The notes below the pieces were generated by a model that was given only the letters and a program-made list of their open reading frames with translations, was not told the origin of the DNA and made no database searches. This document shows, in pieces, positions 51,309 to 59,773 of a stretch of 64,000 nt of DNA. The number at the start of each line of letters is the position of its first letter. Position 1 is the stretch's first letter. The position numbers were made by a program, and so were the translations under genes. Origin of the DNA: Kribbella pratensis (GTDB lineage Bacteria; Actinomycetota; Actinomycetes; Propionibacteriales; Kribbellaceae); the NCBI RefSeq assembly GCF_004365355.1, contig NZ_SODP01000001.1, positions 1,929,473 to 1,993,472 of the forward strand, written 5' to 3'.

Positions 51309-52121
51309 CTACCGGAAGGCCGCGGCGTTGCGGGTGACCCAGTCGGCGAAGGTTCGAGGTTGGCGGCCCAGGACCTTCTCGACGTCCGGGCTGACTGCTT
51401 GCTCGGCGGCGGTCGGGGCGCCGAGCACGTCGAGGGTGGCCTCGACGACGGGCTCCGGCATGAACCTGATCATGCCGGCACGAGCCTCTTCGCGGCTGAG
51501 TTCAGTGAACTGCACCGGCTGGCCCACGGCGGTCTCGATCACCCGGGCCTGCTCGCGCGGTGAGATTGCGACCGGTCCGGTCAGCGTGTGGATCGCTCCG
51601 GTGTGGCTGACCCCCGCCTTGTCCGAGCCGCGGAGCGCGGACGCGGCGACCTCGGCGATGTCCGCTGGATCGACCGTGGGCAGCGCGACGTCCGCGAACG
51701 GAGCGGCCATCGCACGCTGCGTGCGGACGGAGTCGGCCCACTGGAACGCATTGCTGGCGAAGTTGCCGGGCCGCAGGATCGTCCAGTCGAGGCCGGACCC
51801 GGTCACGGCATCCTCGTGGAGTGACGGATGACGCTTCGAGCCGACGCCCTGGGACGACAGCAGAACGACGCGGGGCACCCCGGCCGAGCGCACGACGTCG
51901 ATGACGTCCTGGAGGTTGCCGCCGGCCATGAAGTCGGCGGAGGTGAGCAGGAAGACGGCTTTCGCACCGTCGAGTACAGGCTTGAGGGTTTCGGGTTTGG
52001 TCAGGTCGACCTGGTGCCCTTCGCCACGCCGCGAGACGGGTACGACGTCTTCGCCGACGGCGATCAGGGACTGGACGAGTGGGCGGCCTACGTTGCCGGT
52101 TGCTCCGGTGATCACGATCAT
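51309..52121 (-). CDS. NmrA-like NAD(P)H-binding oxidoreductase
   Basis: This 270-residue atypical SDR begins MIVITGATGNVGRPLVQSLI and contains VFLLTSADFMAGG, VVLLSSQGVGS and WTILRPGNFASN, the NmrA/QOR2 pattern. The ATG at 52121 has TAGCGT ending 7 nt upstream, so it is leaderless. Such genes are commonly controlled by a divergent HxlR regulator, as here, and often act on quinones or azo compounds. The 147 nt after its stop toward the coiled-coil gene hold nothing I recognise. Confidence 0.85.
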   Translation of the reverse strand: MIVITGATGNVGRPLVQSLIAVGEDVVPVSRRGEGHQVDLTKPETLKPVLDGAKAVFLLTSADFMAGGNLQDVIDVVRSAGVPRVVLLSSQGVGSKRHPSLHEDAVTGSGLDWTILRPGNFASNAFQWADSVRTQRAMAAPFADVALPTVDPADIAEVAASALRGSDKAGVSHTGAIHTLTGPVAISPREQARVIETAVGQPVQFTELSREEARAGMIRFMPEPVVEATLDVLGAPTAAEQAVSPDVEKVLGRQPRTFADWVTRNAAAFR

Positions 52122-52128
52122 GGTGAGG

Positions 52129-52159
52129 ACGCTACTTGTCGTGGGATAGTAGGTACCTA
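52129..52159. promoter_or_regulatory. HxlR-type operator and NmrA promoter
   Basis: The perfect palindrome TAGGTACCTA (52150-52159) lies where the -35 of the minus-strand NmrA promoter should be; its -10 TAGCGT is at 52134-52129. A second GTAC word follows at 52167-52170. This fits repression of the NmrA gene by the divergent HxlR protein. Confidence 0.5.
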
Positions 52160-52188
52160 GAGGAAAGTACTGGACGGAAGGCGGATGT

Positions 52189-52572
52189 GTGAGCGAGACC
52201 ACAGCAGTTGAGCCGGTGCAGGCCTGTCCGATCGCGCCGGTGGTCGACCTGGTCTTCAGCCGCTGGACGACCCCGATCCTATGGGCGCTGAACGAGTACG
52301 GTCGTCAGCGGTTCGTCGAGCTCGAACGGCGGATCGGCGTGATCACCCCGAAGGTTCTGACCCAGCGGCTGCGGCAGCTGGAACGCGACGGCCTGGTGAT
52401 CCGCGAGTACCACGCCGAGGTCCCGCCGCGCGTCGAGTACGAGATCAGCCCGCTCGGCCGCAGCCTCGCGCCGCTCTTCCACGCCCTAGCCGCCTGGTCC
52501 CCCAACCTGACGGAAGTCGAGAAGGCCCGCACCCACTTCGACACCACCCAACCCCCCAACCGCCGCCCCTGA
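52189..52572 (+). CDS. HxlR-family transcriptional regulator
   Basis: This 127-residue winged-helix protein has CPIAPVVDLVFSRWTTPILW with the redox-capable family cysteine near the start, RFVELERRIGVITPKVLTQR as the recognition helix and EVPPRVEYEISPLGRSLAPL as the wing. HxlR/QorR/HypR proteins sense electrophiles or disulfide stress via this cysteine. The GTG at 52189 is preceded by GGAAGGCGG. Confidence 0.87.
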   Translation: MSETTAVEPVQACPIAPVVDLVFSRWTTPILWALNEYGRQRFVELERRIGVITPKVLTQRLRQLERDGLVIREYHAEVPPRVEYEISPLGRSLAPLFHALAAWSPNLTEVEKARTHFDTTQPPNRRP

Positions 52573-52607
52573 CCCCACCCCACCCCCCGCCCCTTCGCCC
52601 GCCCGAG

Positions 52608-52701
52608 CCCCCATCACGAGCGGATATCCGCTCGTGATGGGGGTTCTGCGGTGGTGTGCAGGGGGAGAACCCCCAACGCGAGGGGATATCCGCTCGCATT
52701 G
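52608..52701. repeat. Cluster of GATATC-centred palindromes between convergent genes
   Basis: A 36-bp perfect palindrome without loop (arms 52608-52625 and 52626-52643, core GAGCGGATATCCGCTC) is followed by a GGGGG-AGAA-CCCCC hairpin (52661-52674). A second, imperfect copy of the same palindrome follows (52674-52701, core GAGGGGATATCCGCTC). GGGGGTTCT (52639-52647) is also the complement of AGAACCCCC (52666-52674), so alternative large folds exist. It may serve as terminators for both convergent genes. Confidence 0.65.
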
Positions 52702-52704
52702 CGG

Positions 52705-53118
52705 TTAGGCGACGCCGACTAGTTCGCGGGCGGGGGCCTGGTGGGTGGTGAGGAGGGTGAAGAAGTGCGGGAGCGCGTCCGCCAGCCGCAGGTGGCCGGC
52801 CTCGTGGTGCTGCCAGCCGAACTCGAGCTCACCGTCGATCGTGTGCTCCGCGAGCGGTACGGCGTACCGGCTGAGCGTCACGCGGGCGGGGCCCGTCTGC
52901 GGGTGGTGGTCGCCGCAGCCGCACTCGGCCGGGATCGTGATCGTGGTCAGCGCGTCGGGGGAGTAGCTGCGCAGGCGGAGCGCCGTGCCGCGGGCGGTGA
53001 ACCGGGCGATCGTTGCGTCAGGCAACTGTACGAGCAGCTCGACCGGTACGGCGTACGAACCGGGGAGGAGCCGGAGACCACGAGACGCGAGCAGGTCGGC
53101 AAGAGCCGGGAGATTCAT
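52705..53118 (-). CDS. Unrecognised 137-residue protein behind a cysteine leader peptide
   Basis: I do not recognise this family. It is a cytoplasmic-looking alpha/beta protein beginning MNLPALADLLASRGLRLLPG, with a possible metal site CGCGDHH near the middle and GWQHHEAGH further on. The ATG at 53118 follows AGGAA. It is preceded by a short open frame rich in cysteine and by a hairpin, so cysteine or sulfur status probably controls it, which hints at a role in sulfur metabolism. It ends facing the HxlR gene across the palindrome cluster. Confidence 0.6.
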   Translation of the reverse strand: MNLPALADLLASRGLRLLPGSYAVPVELLVQLPDATIARFTARGTALRLRSYSPDALTTITIPAECGCGDHHPQTGPARVTLSRYAVPLAEHTIDGELEFGWQHHEAGHLRLADALPHFFTLLTTHQAPARELVGVA

Positions 53119-53177
53119 GCGAAGTTCCTGTGAGTGCTGTGTCGGCGGGCGGGCCACGGAAAGGGGCAGGGCCTCGT

Positions 53178-53193
53178 GCGCCGAACTCGGCGC
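53178..53193 (-). promoter_or_regulatory. Hairpin just downstream of the cysteine leader peptide
   Basis: GCGCCGA and TCGGCGC (7 bp) pair around a 2-nt centre, starting 3 nt after the leader stop codon on the minus strand. Its position suits an attenuation or coupling structure that ribosome stalling on the Cys codons would alter. Confidence 0.45.
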
Positions 53194-53196
53194 GCG

Positions 53197-53250
53197 TCAG
53201 TGACAACACTGACAACAGCAACAACACAGCATCTGCATGCGGACGATCAT
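53197..53250 (-). CDS. Poly-cysteine leader peptide (uORF)
   Basis: The frame from ATG 53250 to TGA 53197 encodes MIVRMQMLCCCCCQCCH: seven cysteines in nine consecutive codons. The internal ATG at 53238 is the more likely start, because CATGAT (53251-53246) ends 7 nt upstream and TTGCCG lies 18 nt further up, a leaderless promoter. Poly-Cys uORFs that sense cysteine by attenuating translational coupling are known in mycobacteria and other actinobacteria ahead of sulfur genes. Here the uORF lies 78 nt upstream of the 137-residue gene on the same strand. Confidence 0.75.
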   Translation of the reverse strand: MIVRMQMLCCCCCQCCH

Positions 53251-53312
53251 GGCAGTACCGCCGGTCCACCGGCAAACACCGTCCGCAATCTGGGACGACG
53301 GTCCGTGATGTG

Positions 53313-54653
53313 TCAGTCGGCTTTCTTGCCGAACATGATCTCGTCCCAGCTCGGGACGCTCGCGCGCTTGCCGCGGCGGGCTACCTTCTTCTTCGGCTCG
53401 GCCGCAGACTCTTCCGCGGCGGCGGGCCCGGCTGCATCGGCCGCGGCAGGCTGCGGCGACTCGACAACTGGGTCGGGCTCGACGTGCGGCGCCGGCTCGG
53501 CTGTGGGCTTGGCTGTGGGCTCGGCGACCGGCTCGCGGGCAGGCTCCGGCCGACGGGCCTCGGCCTGACGAGGTGTATCGGTAGCCGGCTCAGCGCGACG
53601 GGGCTCCGCCGGGCGAGGCTGCTGCGGACGTGCCTGGCGAGACTCCGTCTCCTCCGGAGCCGCGGGGGAGGCGAAGGCCGGCGGGTCGGCGGGACGCTCG
53701 ACTGCGCGGACCGCAGGGCGGGGTGCTGGCGGCTGGTCGACAGGAACGTCGATCAGCGTCGGCTCCTCGTCCGGATTCGGCACCGAGTGCACCCGGCGCG
53801 GTCCACGCTCCGGCTCCCGCGACAAGTCCCGATGGAGCTCACGCGACTCACGCACGAAGTCGCGGGTCTCGCGCGGCGGCTCCGCGTGCTCGCGGGAAAC
53901 CGGGTGGTTCCGGCGACGCAGGCCGACGGTGTCTTCGAAGCCTGCCTCGTAGCTGTCGGCACCGTGGTCCGGTGCGATCAGCGGGTCGATATCCGCGACA
54001 GCGGCGAGCCGGCGCTCGCCAGGCTGCGGTTGCACCGGCGTCGCCATCACCTGCGCCTGCTCGCCGACCAACCAGCGCGCTTCGTCGTCGTCCGGTACGG
54101 CGTAACGCCCGGGGGCGTCGTACGCGAACATGGCGATCTTCTCGTCCTTCTTCTCCGCCTCGTCCTCGGACTCGACGAAGTAGGAGACGCGAACGGCCCA
54201 GCGACCGTCCTCGCGCCGCCAGGCGTCCCACTCGGCCGAGGCCGGGTCGACGTGACGGGTCCGCAGCCGGTCGGTCACCCACGCGCCGAGATTGCGGGTC
54301 GGCGCATCCCCGCCGCCACGACGACGCACCGACGCACGCTGGGCGAGGCTGGCGATGTGGTCGCGCTCGGCCAGAACCGGGCCGGCGAACGCCATCACAC
54401 GTTCCATCGGCATCTGGGCGATCGCGGCGACAGCTTCGGGACTTTCGCCGGCGCGGATACGAGCCTGGATGTCTCGTGGGCGCAGCGCGCTCTCCATTTG
54501 AATCTCCAGCTGGCCGAGTCGGGCACGGTCTCCGCGGAGGGCCGCACGCAACCGGTCGTCGACCGGTACGGCGAACTCCTCACCCGTCTCTGCCATCGCC
54601 AGGATGAGCTGCTTCCCATCCTGGCTCAGACCGACGAGTCTCGCCTCGCGCAT
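53313..54653 (-). CDS. sepH: Septation protein SepH (DUF3071)
   Basis: SepH promotes FtsZ assembly during actinobacterial division. The 446-residue protein has the conserved N-terminal domain: REARLVGLSQDGKQLILAMA, then RPRDIQARIRAGESPEAVAA with its helix-turn-helix, and WDAWRREDGRWAVRVSYF. A long Pro/Ala/Glu-rich disordered linker (about 225-425) and the short conserved C-terminal FtsZ-binding motif RASVPSWDEIMFG follow. The ATG at 54653 has AGGAG upstream. Confidence 0.92.
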   Translation of the reverse strand: MREARLVGLSQDGKQLILAMAETGEEFAVPVDDRLRAALRGDRARLGQLEIQMESALRPRDIQARIRAGESPEAVAAIAQMPMERVMAFAGPVLAERDHIASLAQRASVRRRGGGDAPTRNLGAWVTDRLRTRHVDPASAEWDAWRREDGRWAVRVSYFVESEDEAEKKDEKIAMFAYDAPGRYAVPDDDEARWLVGEQAQVMATPVQPQPGERRLAAVADIDPLIAPDHGADSYEAGFEDTVGLRRRNHPVSREHAEPPRETRDFVRESRELHRDLSREPERGPRRVHSVPNPDEEPTLIDVPVDQPPAPRPAVRAVERPADPPAFASPAAPEETESRQARPQQPRPAEPRRAEPATDTPRQAEARRPEPAREPVAEPTAKPTAEPAPHVEPDPVVESPQPAAADAAGPAAAEESAAEPKKKVARRGKRASVPSWDEIMFGKKAD

Positions 54654-54750
54654 TGACCTTGTTCTCCTGTGCGGTTCTAGACAGTCTCTCCCGGACGCCG
54701 GACCTGACCAAGACCGGCGCGCCGTGCCGCGCGGTCATTGTGGAGGTTAC

Positions 54751-54829
54751 GTCACGAAATCACATCTTGCCTGGTCACCAGGGTCCTCCTGGTCACACCA
54801 GTCACATTAGTCACAACACGGTGTGACTG
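54751..54829. promoter_or_regulatory. GTCAC box array between pepN and sepH
   Basis: GTCAC occurs at 54751, 54774, 54794, 54802 and 54811, and its complement in TGTGACT at 54823-54829. The last pair forms AGTCACA-N6-TGTGACT (54810-54829), a perfect 7-bp inverted repeat 11 nt after the pepN stop. It could be a weak terminator for pepN, an operator upstream of sepH, or both. Confidence 0.4.
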
Positions 54830-54840
54830 CTAACCAAAGG

Positions 54841-57297
54841 TCAGCCGGCAAAGGCCGAACGCACCGCAAGCGCACGCTTCAGGTCGTCGGCGCTGTCGGC
54901 CACGGACCGCCGGATGCCGGCCGCGACCGACTCGTCGGCGATCAGGTCCGCGGCGCGGTCGACCACGCGCTGCTCGATGGTGTACCGCGGGAACGCGAGC
55001 TTCGCGCTGGTCGCGACGACCCAGCCGGAGCGCAGCTTCTCGGTGCCTGCGATCTCCGCGAAGTACCGGTCGACGTACGGCGCGGTGAGCTCGGCCTGCG
55101 TCGGGTGCCAGAACCCTTCGCACGCGGCGTACAGCTCGTAGTTCGGCAGGTCGGCATCGGTCATGATCTGCGCCCACGCCCGCTCCTTCGCGGCTGCTGT
55201 CGGCAGTGCGGCCCGGCAGCGCGTCGCGTGGACGACGCCTTCGGACGATGTGTCGCGCTCGAGCTCGGCGTCGATCTCCGCCTCGCCGATCGCACCGAGC
55301 CGGGCGAGCTGGAGCATCACGATCCAGCGCAGGTCCGCGTCCATCGTCACGCCGTCCGGTACGCCGTCACCGGCGAGCCAGCCCTTGAGCCGGTCGACGT
55401 CATCGGTGAAGCGCGCGAACCCGCGGGCCACCGACAACTGGACGCTGCTCCGGGCCTCGACGGTCTCCAGCCGCGCCCGCAGTACCTCGGCGAGCTGCCC
55501 GCGGTACGGCTCGTACGGCAGGTAGACGCCGAGCACCTGCGAGTTCGCCCAGTTGAGCATCGTGCCGACGGCGATGTCACTGTTCTCGGTCGGCAGCAGA
55601 CCGAGAACCACGTCGAAGCCGGTCTTCGGGTCGAGCTCCGCGTCGGCGACCGCGTCCCGGATGCTGTTCAGGACGACGGCGCGCGTCACGCCGCTCTCGA
55701 TCTTCGGCAGCACGGTCGCGAGGTTGGCCAGGCTGTCGGAGTCGAGGCGGATCTTCGCCCAGCTGTCGTCACCCGCATCCGGAATGATCACCGGCAACGA
55801 CGAGTCGAGGTCGACCTCCACCTCGTCGCCGTCGATCAGTACGTCGACCGTCGTCGCGCGACCCTCCGCGTCGTACCCGCCGACGGTCAGCTTGTGCGGC
55901 CGTGAAGCCGGATAGGCCTCGGGCGCCTTGCGCTGCAGCTTGATGCCGGTCGCTGTCCGCGACGCTGTGATCGTGTCCACGCCCGGAGTCCGCAGCCAGG
56001 CCTGCGCCCAGTCGTCCAGGCCGACCGTGCCGGCCTCCGTCCACTTCGCGAGCAGGTCGGCGAAGGTGGCGTTGCCGAACTCGTGCGCCGCGATGTGCGC
56101 GTTGACGCCGGCCAGGAACACGTCGTCGCCGAGGTACGCCGCGAGCTGCTTGAGGGCCGCGGCGCCCTTCGCGTACGAGATGCCGTCGAAGTCGTCGAGC
56201 GAGGAAGCCGCGTCCTTGACCGCGTCGGCCGCGACCGGGTGCGTCGACGACCGCTGGTCGGCCTGCAGACCCCACCACTTGCGGATGTAGGCGAAGTCGA
56301 TCCAGTTGTCGGTGTAACGGGTGGCGGCGGTCGAGACCCGGTGCGCCATGTACTCGGCGAACGACTCGTTCAGCCAGAGGTCGTTCCACCACTTCATCGT
56401 CACGGTGTCGCCGAACCACTGGTGCGCCATCTCGTGCACGATGGTCCGCGCCCGCTGGCTGCGCTCGCCGTCGGTCACCGCGGAGCGGAACACCATCGAG
56501 TCGCGGAACGTTACGCAGCCCGGGTTCTCCATCGCACCCGCGTTGAACTCAGGGACGAACGCCTGGTGGTACTCGCCGAACGGGTATCGGTAGCCGAACA
56601 TCCGGTGGTATTCGTCGAAGGACTGCTTGGTGACCTCGAAGATGTCCGCGGCCTCGCGGTCGAGCGCCTCCTTCAGCGACTGCCGCGAGACCACGCTGAG
56701 CGCGATGCCGTCGTGGGAGTCGGTGATCTGGTGGTACGGCCCGGCGACCACGGTCACGAAGTACGTCGACAGCGGCTTGGTCTCGGCCAGCTCCCAGCGG
56801 CCGGGGGACACCTGGGTCGCGGCGCCGTTGCCGAGCACGAGCCACTCTTCCGGAGCCGTGACCTTGAGCCGGTACGGCGCCTTGAGATCGGGCTGGTCGA
56901 AGCACGCGAAGATCCGCGGCGCCGCGTCGAGGAACGACATCGCGTACGTGTAGGCGAGACCGTCGGCAGCGTCGACCGCGCGGTGCAGGCCCTCACCGTC
57001 GTGCGAGTACAGCATCGAGGCGACGACGACGAGCTCGTTCTCGGGCTGCAGGCCGGTCAGCTCGAGTCGTCCGTCGTTCAGGCCGGCCACGTCGACGGCC
57101 GTGCCGTTGAGTGTGACCGAGATCAGCTCGTCCGGTTTCACGTCCAGCCAGGTCGACGGACTCGTCGCCGCGAACCTGATCGTGGTGGTGGACCCGAACG
57201 TCCGATCGCCCTGGGTGAGGTCGAGATCGACGTCGTACGACTGGACGGAAAGCGCGGCGGCCCGAGTGCGGGCGCCGTCGACGGTGAGACTCGGCAT
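54841..57297 (-). CDS. pepN: Aminopeptidase N (M1 zinc metallopeptidase)
   Basis: This 818-residue cytosolic enzyme removes N-terminal residues from peptides. It has the substrate-anchoring motif GAMEN (254-258), the zinc site HEMAH (288-292), the third ligand glutamate in NESFAEY, and the ERAP1-like C-terminal helical domain. The ATG at 57297 is chosen over one three codons upstream because TACAGT ends 7 nt before it, implying a leaderless mRNA. The length matches actinobacterial PepN. Confidence 0.93.
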   Translation of the reverse strand: MPSLTVDGARTRAAALSVQSYDVDLDLTQGDRTFGSTTTIRFAATSPSTWLDVKPDELISVTLNGTAVDVAGLNDGRLELTGLQPENELVVVASMLYSHDGEGLHRAVDAADGLAYTYAMSFLDAAPRIFACFDQPDLKAPYRLKVTAPEEWLVLGNGAATQVSPGRWELAETKPLSTYFVTVVAGPYHQITDSHDGIALSVVSRQSLKEALDREAADIFEVTKQSFDEYHRMFGYRYPFGEYHQAFVPEFNAGAMENPGCVTFRDSMVFRSAVTDGERSQRARTIVHEMAHQWFGDTVTMKWWNDLWLNESFAEYMAHRVSTAATRYTDNWIDFAYIRKWWGLQADQRSSTHPVAADAVKDAASSLDDFDGISYAKGAAALKQLAAYLGDDVFLAGVNAHIAAHEFGNATFADLLAKWTEAGTVGLDDWAQAWLRTPGVDTITASRTATGIKLQRKAPEAYPASRPHKLTVGGYDAEGRATTVDVLIDGDEVEVDLDSSLPVIIPDAGDDSWAKIRLDSDSLANLATVLPKIESGVTRAVVLNSIRDAVADAELDPKTGFDVVLGLLPTENSDIAVGTMLNWANSQVLGVYLPYEPYRGQLAEVLRARLETVEARSSVQLSVARGFARFTDDVDRLKGWLAGDGVPDGVTMDADLRWIVMLQLARLGAIGEAEIDAELERDTSSEGVVHATRCRAALPTAAAKERAWAQIMTDADLPNYELYAACEGFWHPTQAELTAPYVDRYFAEIAGTEKLRSGWVVATSAKLAFPRYTIEQRVVDRAADLIADESVAAGIRRSVADSADDLKRALAVRSAFAG

Positions 57298-57304
57298 GAG
57301 GGCC

Positions 57305-57325
57305 ACTGTATGCCGAGATTAGGCT
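57305..57325. promoter_or_regulatory. Divergent leaderless promoters of pepN and the aldo/keto reductase
   Basis: On the minus strand TACAGT (57310-57305) ends 7 nt before the pepN ATG. On the plus strand TAGGCT (57320-57325) ends 6 nt before the ATG at 57332. The two start codons are only about 34 bp apart, so the promoters overlap and initiation on one strand should hinder the other. Confidence 0.55.
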
Positions 57326-57331
57326 GGGCAC

Positions 57332-58276
57332 ATGGGCGATATGGAGTACCGGCAGCTGGGCGACTCGGGTCTCACCGTCAGCGTCGTGGGACTGGGCTGT
57401 AACAACTTCGGGCGGCGGCTCGATGCGGGCCGGACGGACGCCGTGGTGAACGCCGCGGTCGACGCGGGGATCACGTTGTTCGACACCGCGGACATCTACC
57501 GCGGCGAGCACGGATTCAGCGAGGAGCTGCTCGGGAAGGCGCTCGGTTCGCGCCGCGACGACGTCGTGATCGCGACCAAGTTCGGCGGCGACCTGGGCGG
57601 CGTGAACGGTCCGGACTGGGGTGTCCGCGGCTCCCGCCGGTACATCCGCAAGGCGGTCGAGTCGAGCCTGCAGCGGCTCGGCACCGACTGGATCGATCTC
57701 TACCAGCTGCACTTCCCGGACCCGGTCACGCCGATCGAGGAGACCCTGACGGCGCTGTCCGAACTAGTTGCTGAGGGCAAGGTCCGCTACATCGGCAGCT
57801 CGCAGTTCGCCGGCTGGCAGGTCGTCGACGCGGACTGGACCGCGCGGTCGAACGGTCTCGAGCACTTCATCAGCGCCCAGAACCAGTACTCGCTACTCGA
57901 GCGCGACGTCGAGGACGAGCTGGTGCCGGCCTGCGAGCACGTCGGCGTCGGCATCCTGCCGTTCTTCCCGCTTGCCTCCGGTCTGCTCACCGGTAAGTAC
58001 AAGCGCGGTACGACGGCACCCGACGGGAGCCGCCTCGCGACCCAGCCCGAGCGGTTGGCGCACGCGGACTTCGACAAGATCGAGGCGCTCGAGACGTTCG
58101 CGGCCGAGCGCGACCTGACGATGATCGACGTCGCCATCGGCGGCCTGGCCGCGCAGCCGGCGGTCGCGTCGGTGATCGCGGGCGCCACCTCGCCCGAGCA
58201 GGTCGCGCAGAACGTCGCGGCCGGCAGCTGGGACCCGACCGCCGCCGACCTCGCCGCCCTGGACGAACTCACGTGA
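57332..58276 (+). CDS. Aldo/keto reductase
   Basis: This 314-residue (alpha/beta)8 NADPH oxidoreductase has the catalytic tetrad Asp-Tyr-Lys-His: D and Y in LFDTADIYRGEHGFSEE, K in VIATKFGG, and H in LYQLHFPDP. The NADPH site is around SVIAGATSPEQVAQN. The fold resembles AKR12/YajO-type reductases. It overlaps yaaA as GTGA, so the pair are coupled; with YaaA this suggests a stress-linked operon. Confidence 0.9.
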   Translation: MGDMEYRQLGDSGLTVSVVGLGCNNFGRRLDAGRTDAVVNAAVDAGITLFDTADIYRGEHGFSEELLGKALGSRRDDVVIATKFGGDLGGVNGPDWGVRGSRRYIRKAVESSLQRLGTDWIDLYQLHFPDPVTPIEETLTALSELVAEGKVRYIGSSQFAGWQVVDADWTARSNGLEHFISAQNQYSLLERDVEDELVPACEHVGVGILPFFPLASGLLTGKYKRGTTAPDGSRLATQPERLAHADFDKIEALETFAAERDLTMIDVAIGGLAAQPAVASVIAGATSPEQVAQNVAAGSWDPTAADLAALDELT

Positions 58277-59034
58277 CCCTTATTCTTCTGCCGCCGTCCG
58301 AAGGCAAGACCGGACGGTCGCGCGGCCGTGCCGTCGACTTCGGCACGTTGTCGTTCCCGGAGCTGAACCCGGTCCGCGAGCAGGTGCTCGAGACGCTCGC
58401 GAAGGTCTCCGCCTCCGCGGACGCATTCGACGTACTGGAGGTCGGTGCCTCGCTGCGGCACGAGGTCGACCGCAACACCCGCTGGCGCACGGAGCCGTCC
58501 GTACCTGTCTCCGAGCTGTACTCCGGTGTCCTGTACGACGCCCTCGGCTACTCGACGCTGTCCTCGGGTACCAAGCGCCGCGCCGCCAACCGGCTGCTCG
58601 TCGTCTCGGCCGCGTGGGGCGCATTACGACCGGCGGACCGCGTTCCGCCGTACCGGCTCTCGATGGGTACGACGCTGCCGGGCCATGGGCCGCTGGCATC
58701 GGTCTGGCGTGATCCGTTGAGCGCCGCCCTCAAAGAGGTCGACGGCGTGATCGTGGACTGCCGCTCGTCGACGTACGTCGCAGCGTGGCGCCCGACCGGC
58801 GAGCAGGCCGACAAGTGGGTCTCCGTGAACGTGGTCCGCGAACGCGACGGCGTGCGCACGGTCGTCTCACACATGGCGAAGCACACCCGCGGCCTGGTCG
58901 CGCGGCACCTGCTCGAGTCCGGCAAGGACCCGGGTACGCCGAAGTCGCTGCACAAGCTGATCAGCAAACGCTGGAACGCAGAGCTGGACCGCGCGTCGTC
59001 GGGCTGGACACTGACCGTCGTCGAACACGACTGA
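58273..59034 (+). CDS. yaaA: YaaA/UPF0246 peroxide-stress-type protein
   Basis: This 253-residue protein matches the YaaA family: LILLPPSEGKT at the start, ELYSGVLYDAL, LLVVSAAWGALRPADRVPPY, and SHMAKHTRGLVARHLLESG near the end. E. coli YaaA lowers free iron under peroxide stress; an HhH-type DNA-binding fold has been reported. The GTG overlaps the reductase stop. It acts in the cytoplasm. Confidence 0.85.
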   Translation: MTLILLPPSEGKTGRSRGRAVDFGTLSFPELNPVREQVLETLAKVSASADAFDVLEVGASLRHEVDRNTRWRTEPSVPVSELYSGVLYDALGYSTLSSGTKRRAANRLLVVSAAWGALRPADRVPPYRLSMGTTLPGHGPLASVWRDPLSAALKEVDGVIVDCRSSTYVAAWRPTGEQADKWVSVNVVRERDGVRTVVSHMAKHTRGLVARHLLESGKDPGTPKSLHKLISKRWNAELDRASSGWTLTVVEHD

Positions 59035-59143
59035 CGTTCACTGGACTGTAACTGGTGAGTGGTTTCCTGCAGCGCGTGATCGGGGAAGGCTGAGGGGCAG
59101 CAACGTCAGGGGGGATCCGCCCTAACCCTCGGAGGCCTGACCG

Positions 59144-59773
59144 ATGCGACGTTCGATCACTGCTGCTGTCACCGCGCTCGCTGCGACGGCAGCCTTCACT
59201 CTCAGCGCCGGACCGGCGCTGGCCTATCCACCGACGCCGCCGTCGGCCAGTACGGCAGCCACCCAGCTGGCGAGCCTCACCGTGAAGACGGAGGGCTCGA
59301 CGAGCGGGTACAGCCGGGATCTCTTCCCGCACTGGATCACCCAGTCCGGTACCTGCGACACCCGTGAACAGGTGCTGAAGCGCGACGGGATCGGCGTCAC
59401 CGTCAACAGCAGCTGCCAGCCGACCGCCGGCCGCTGGTACAGCGTGTACGACGCCACCTACGTCGAAACGTCGTCCGGTGTCGACATCGACCACATCGTG
59501 CCGCTCGCCGAGGCGTGGAAGTCCGGCGCGAACGCCTGGACGACCGCACGCCGCCAGGAGTTCGCCAACAACCTCACCATCGCCCAGCTGATTGCCGTGT
59601 CGGCATCGAGTAACCGGTCGAAGGGTGACCAGGACCCGTCCGAGTGGCAGCCGCCGAACGCGTCCGTGCACTGCATCTACGCGCGTGAGTGGATCTGGGT
59701 GAAGTACACCTACGGCCTGTCGCTGCAGTCGGCTGAGAAGACCGCTCTGCAGCAGATGCTCGCGACCTGCTAG
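59144..59773 (+). CDS. Secreted HNH nuclease (GmrSD C-terminal/DUF1524-like)
   Basis: This 209-residue protein has a Sec signal (MRRSITAAVTALAATAAFTL, ending at ALAYP). The nuclease fold shows the beta-beta-alpha metal motif DIDHIVPLAEAWKSGA and a downstream NRSKGDQDPSEWQPP segment, as in secreted actinobacterial HNH enzymes. It probably degrades extracellular DNA for nutrients or competition. The ATG follows GGAGG. Two cysteine pairs could form disulfides. Confidence 0.85.
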   Translation: MRRSITAAVTALAATAAFTLSAGPALAYPPTPPSASTAATQLASLTVKTEGSTSGYSRDLFPHWITQSGTCDTREQVLKRDGIGVTVNSSCQPTAGRWYSVYDATYVETSSGVDIDHIVPLAEAWKSGANAWTTARRQEFANNLTIAQLIAVSASSNRSKGDQDPSEWQPPNASVHCIYAREWIWVKYTYGLSLQSAEKTALQQMLATC

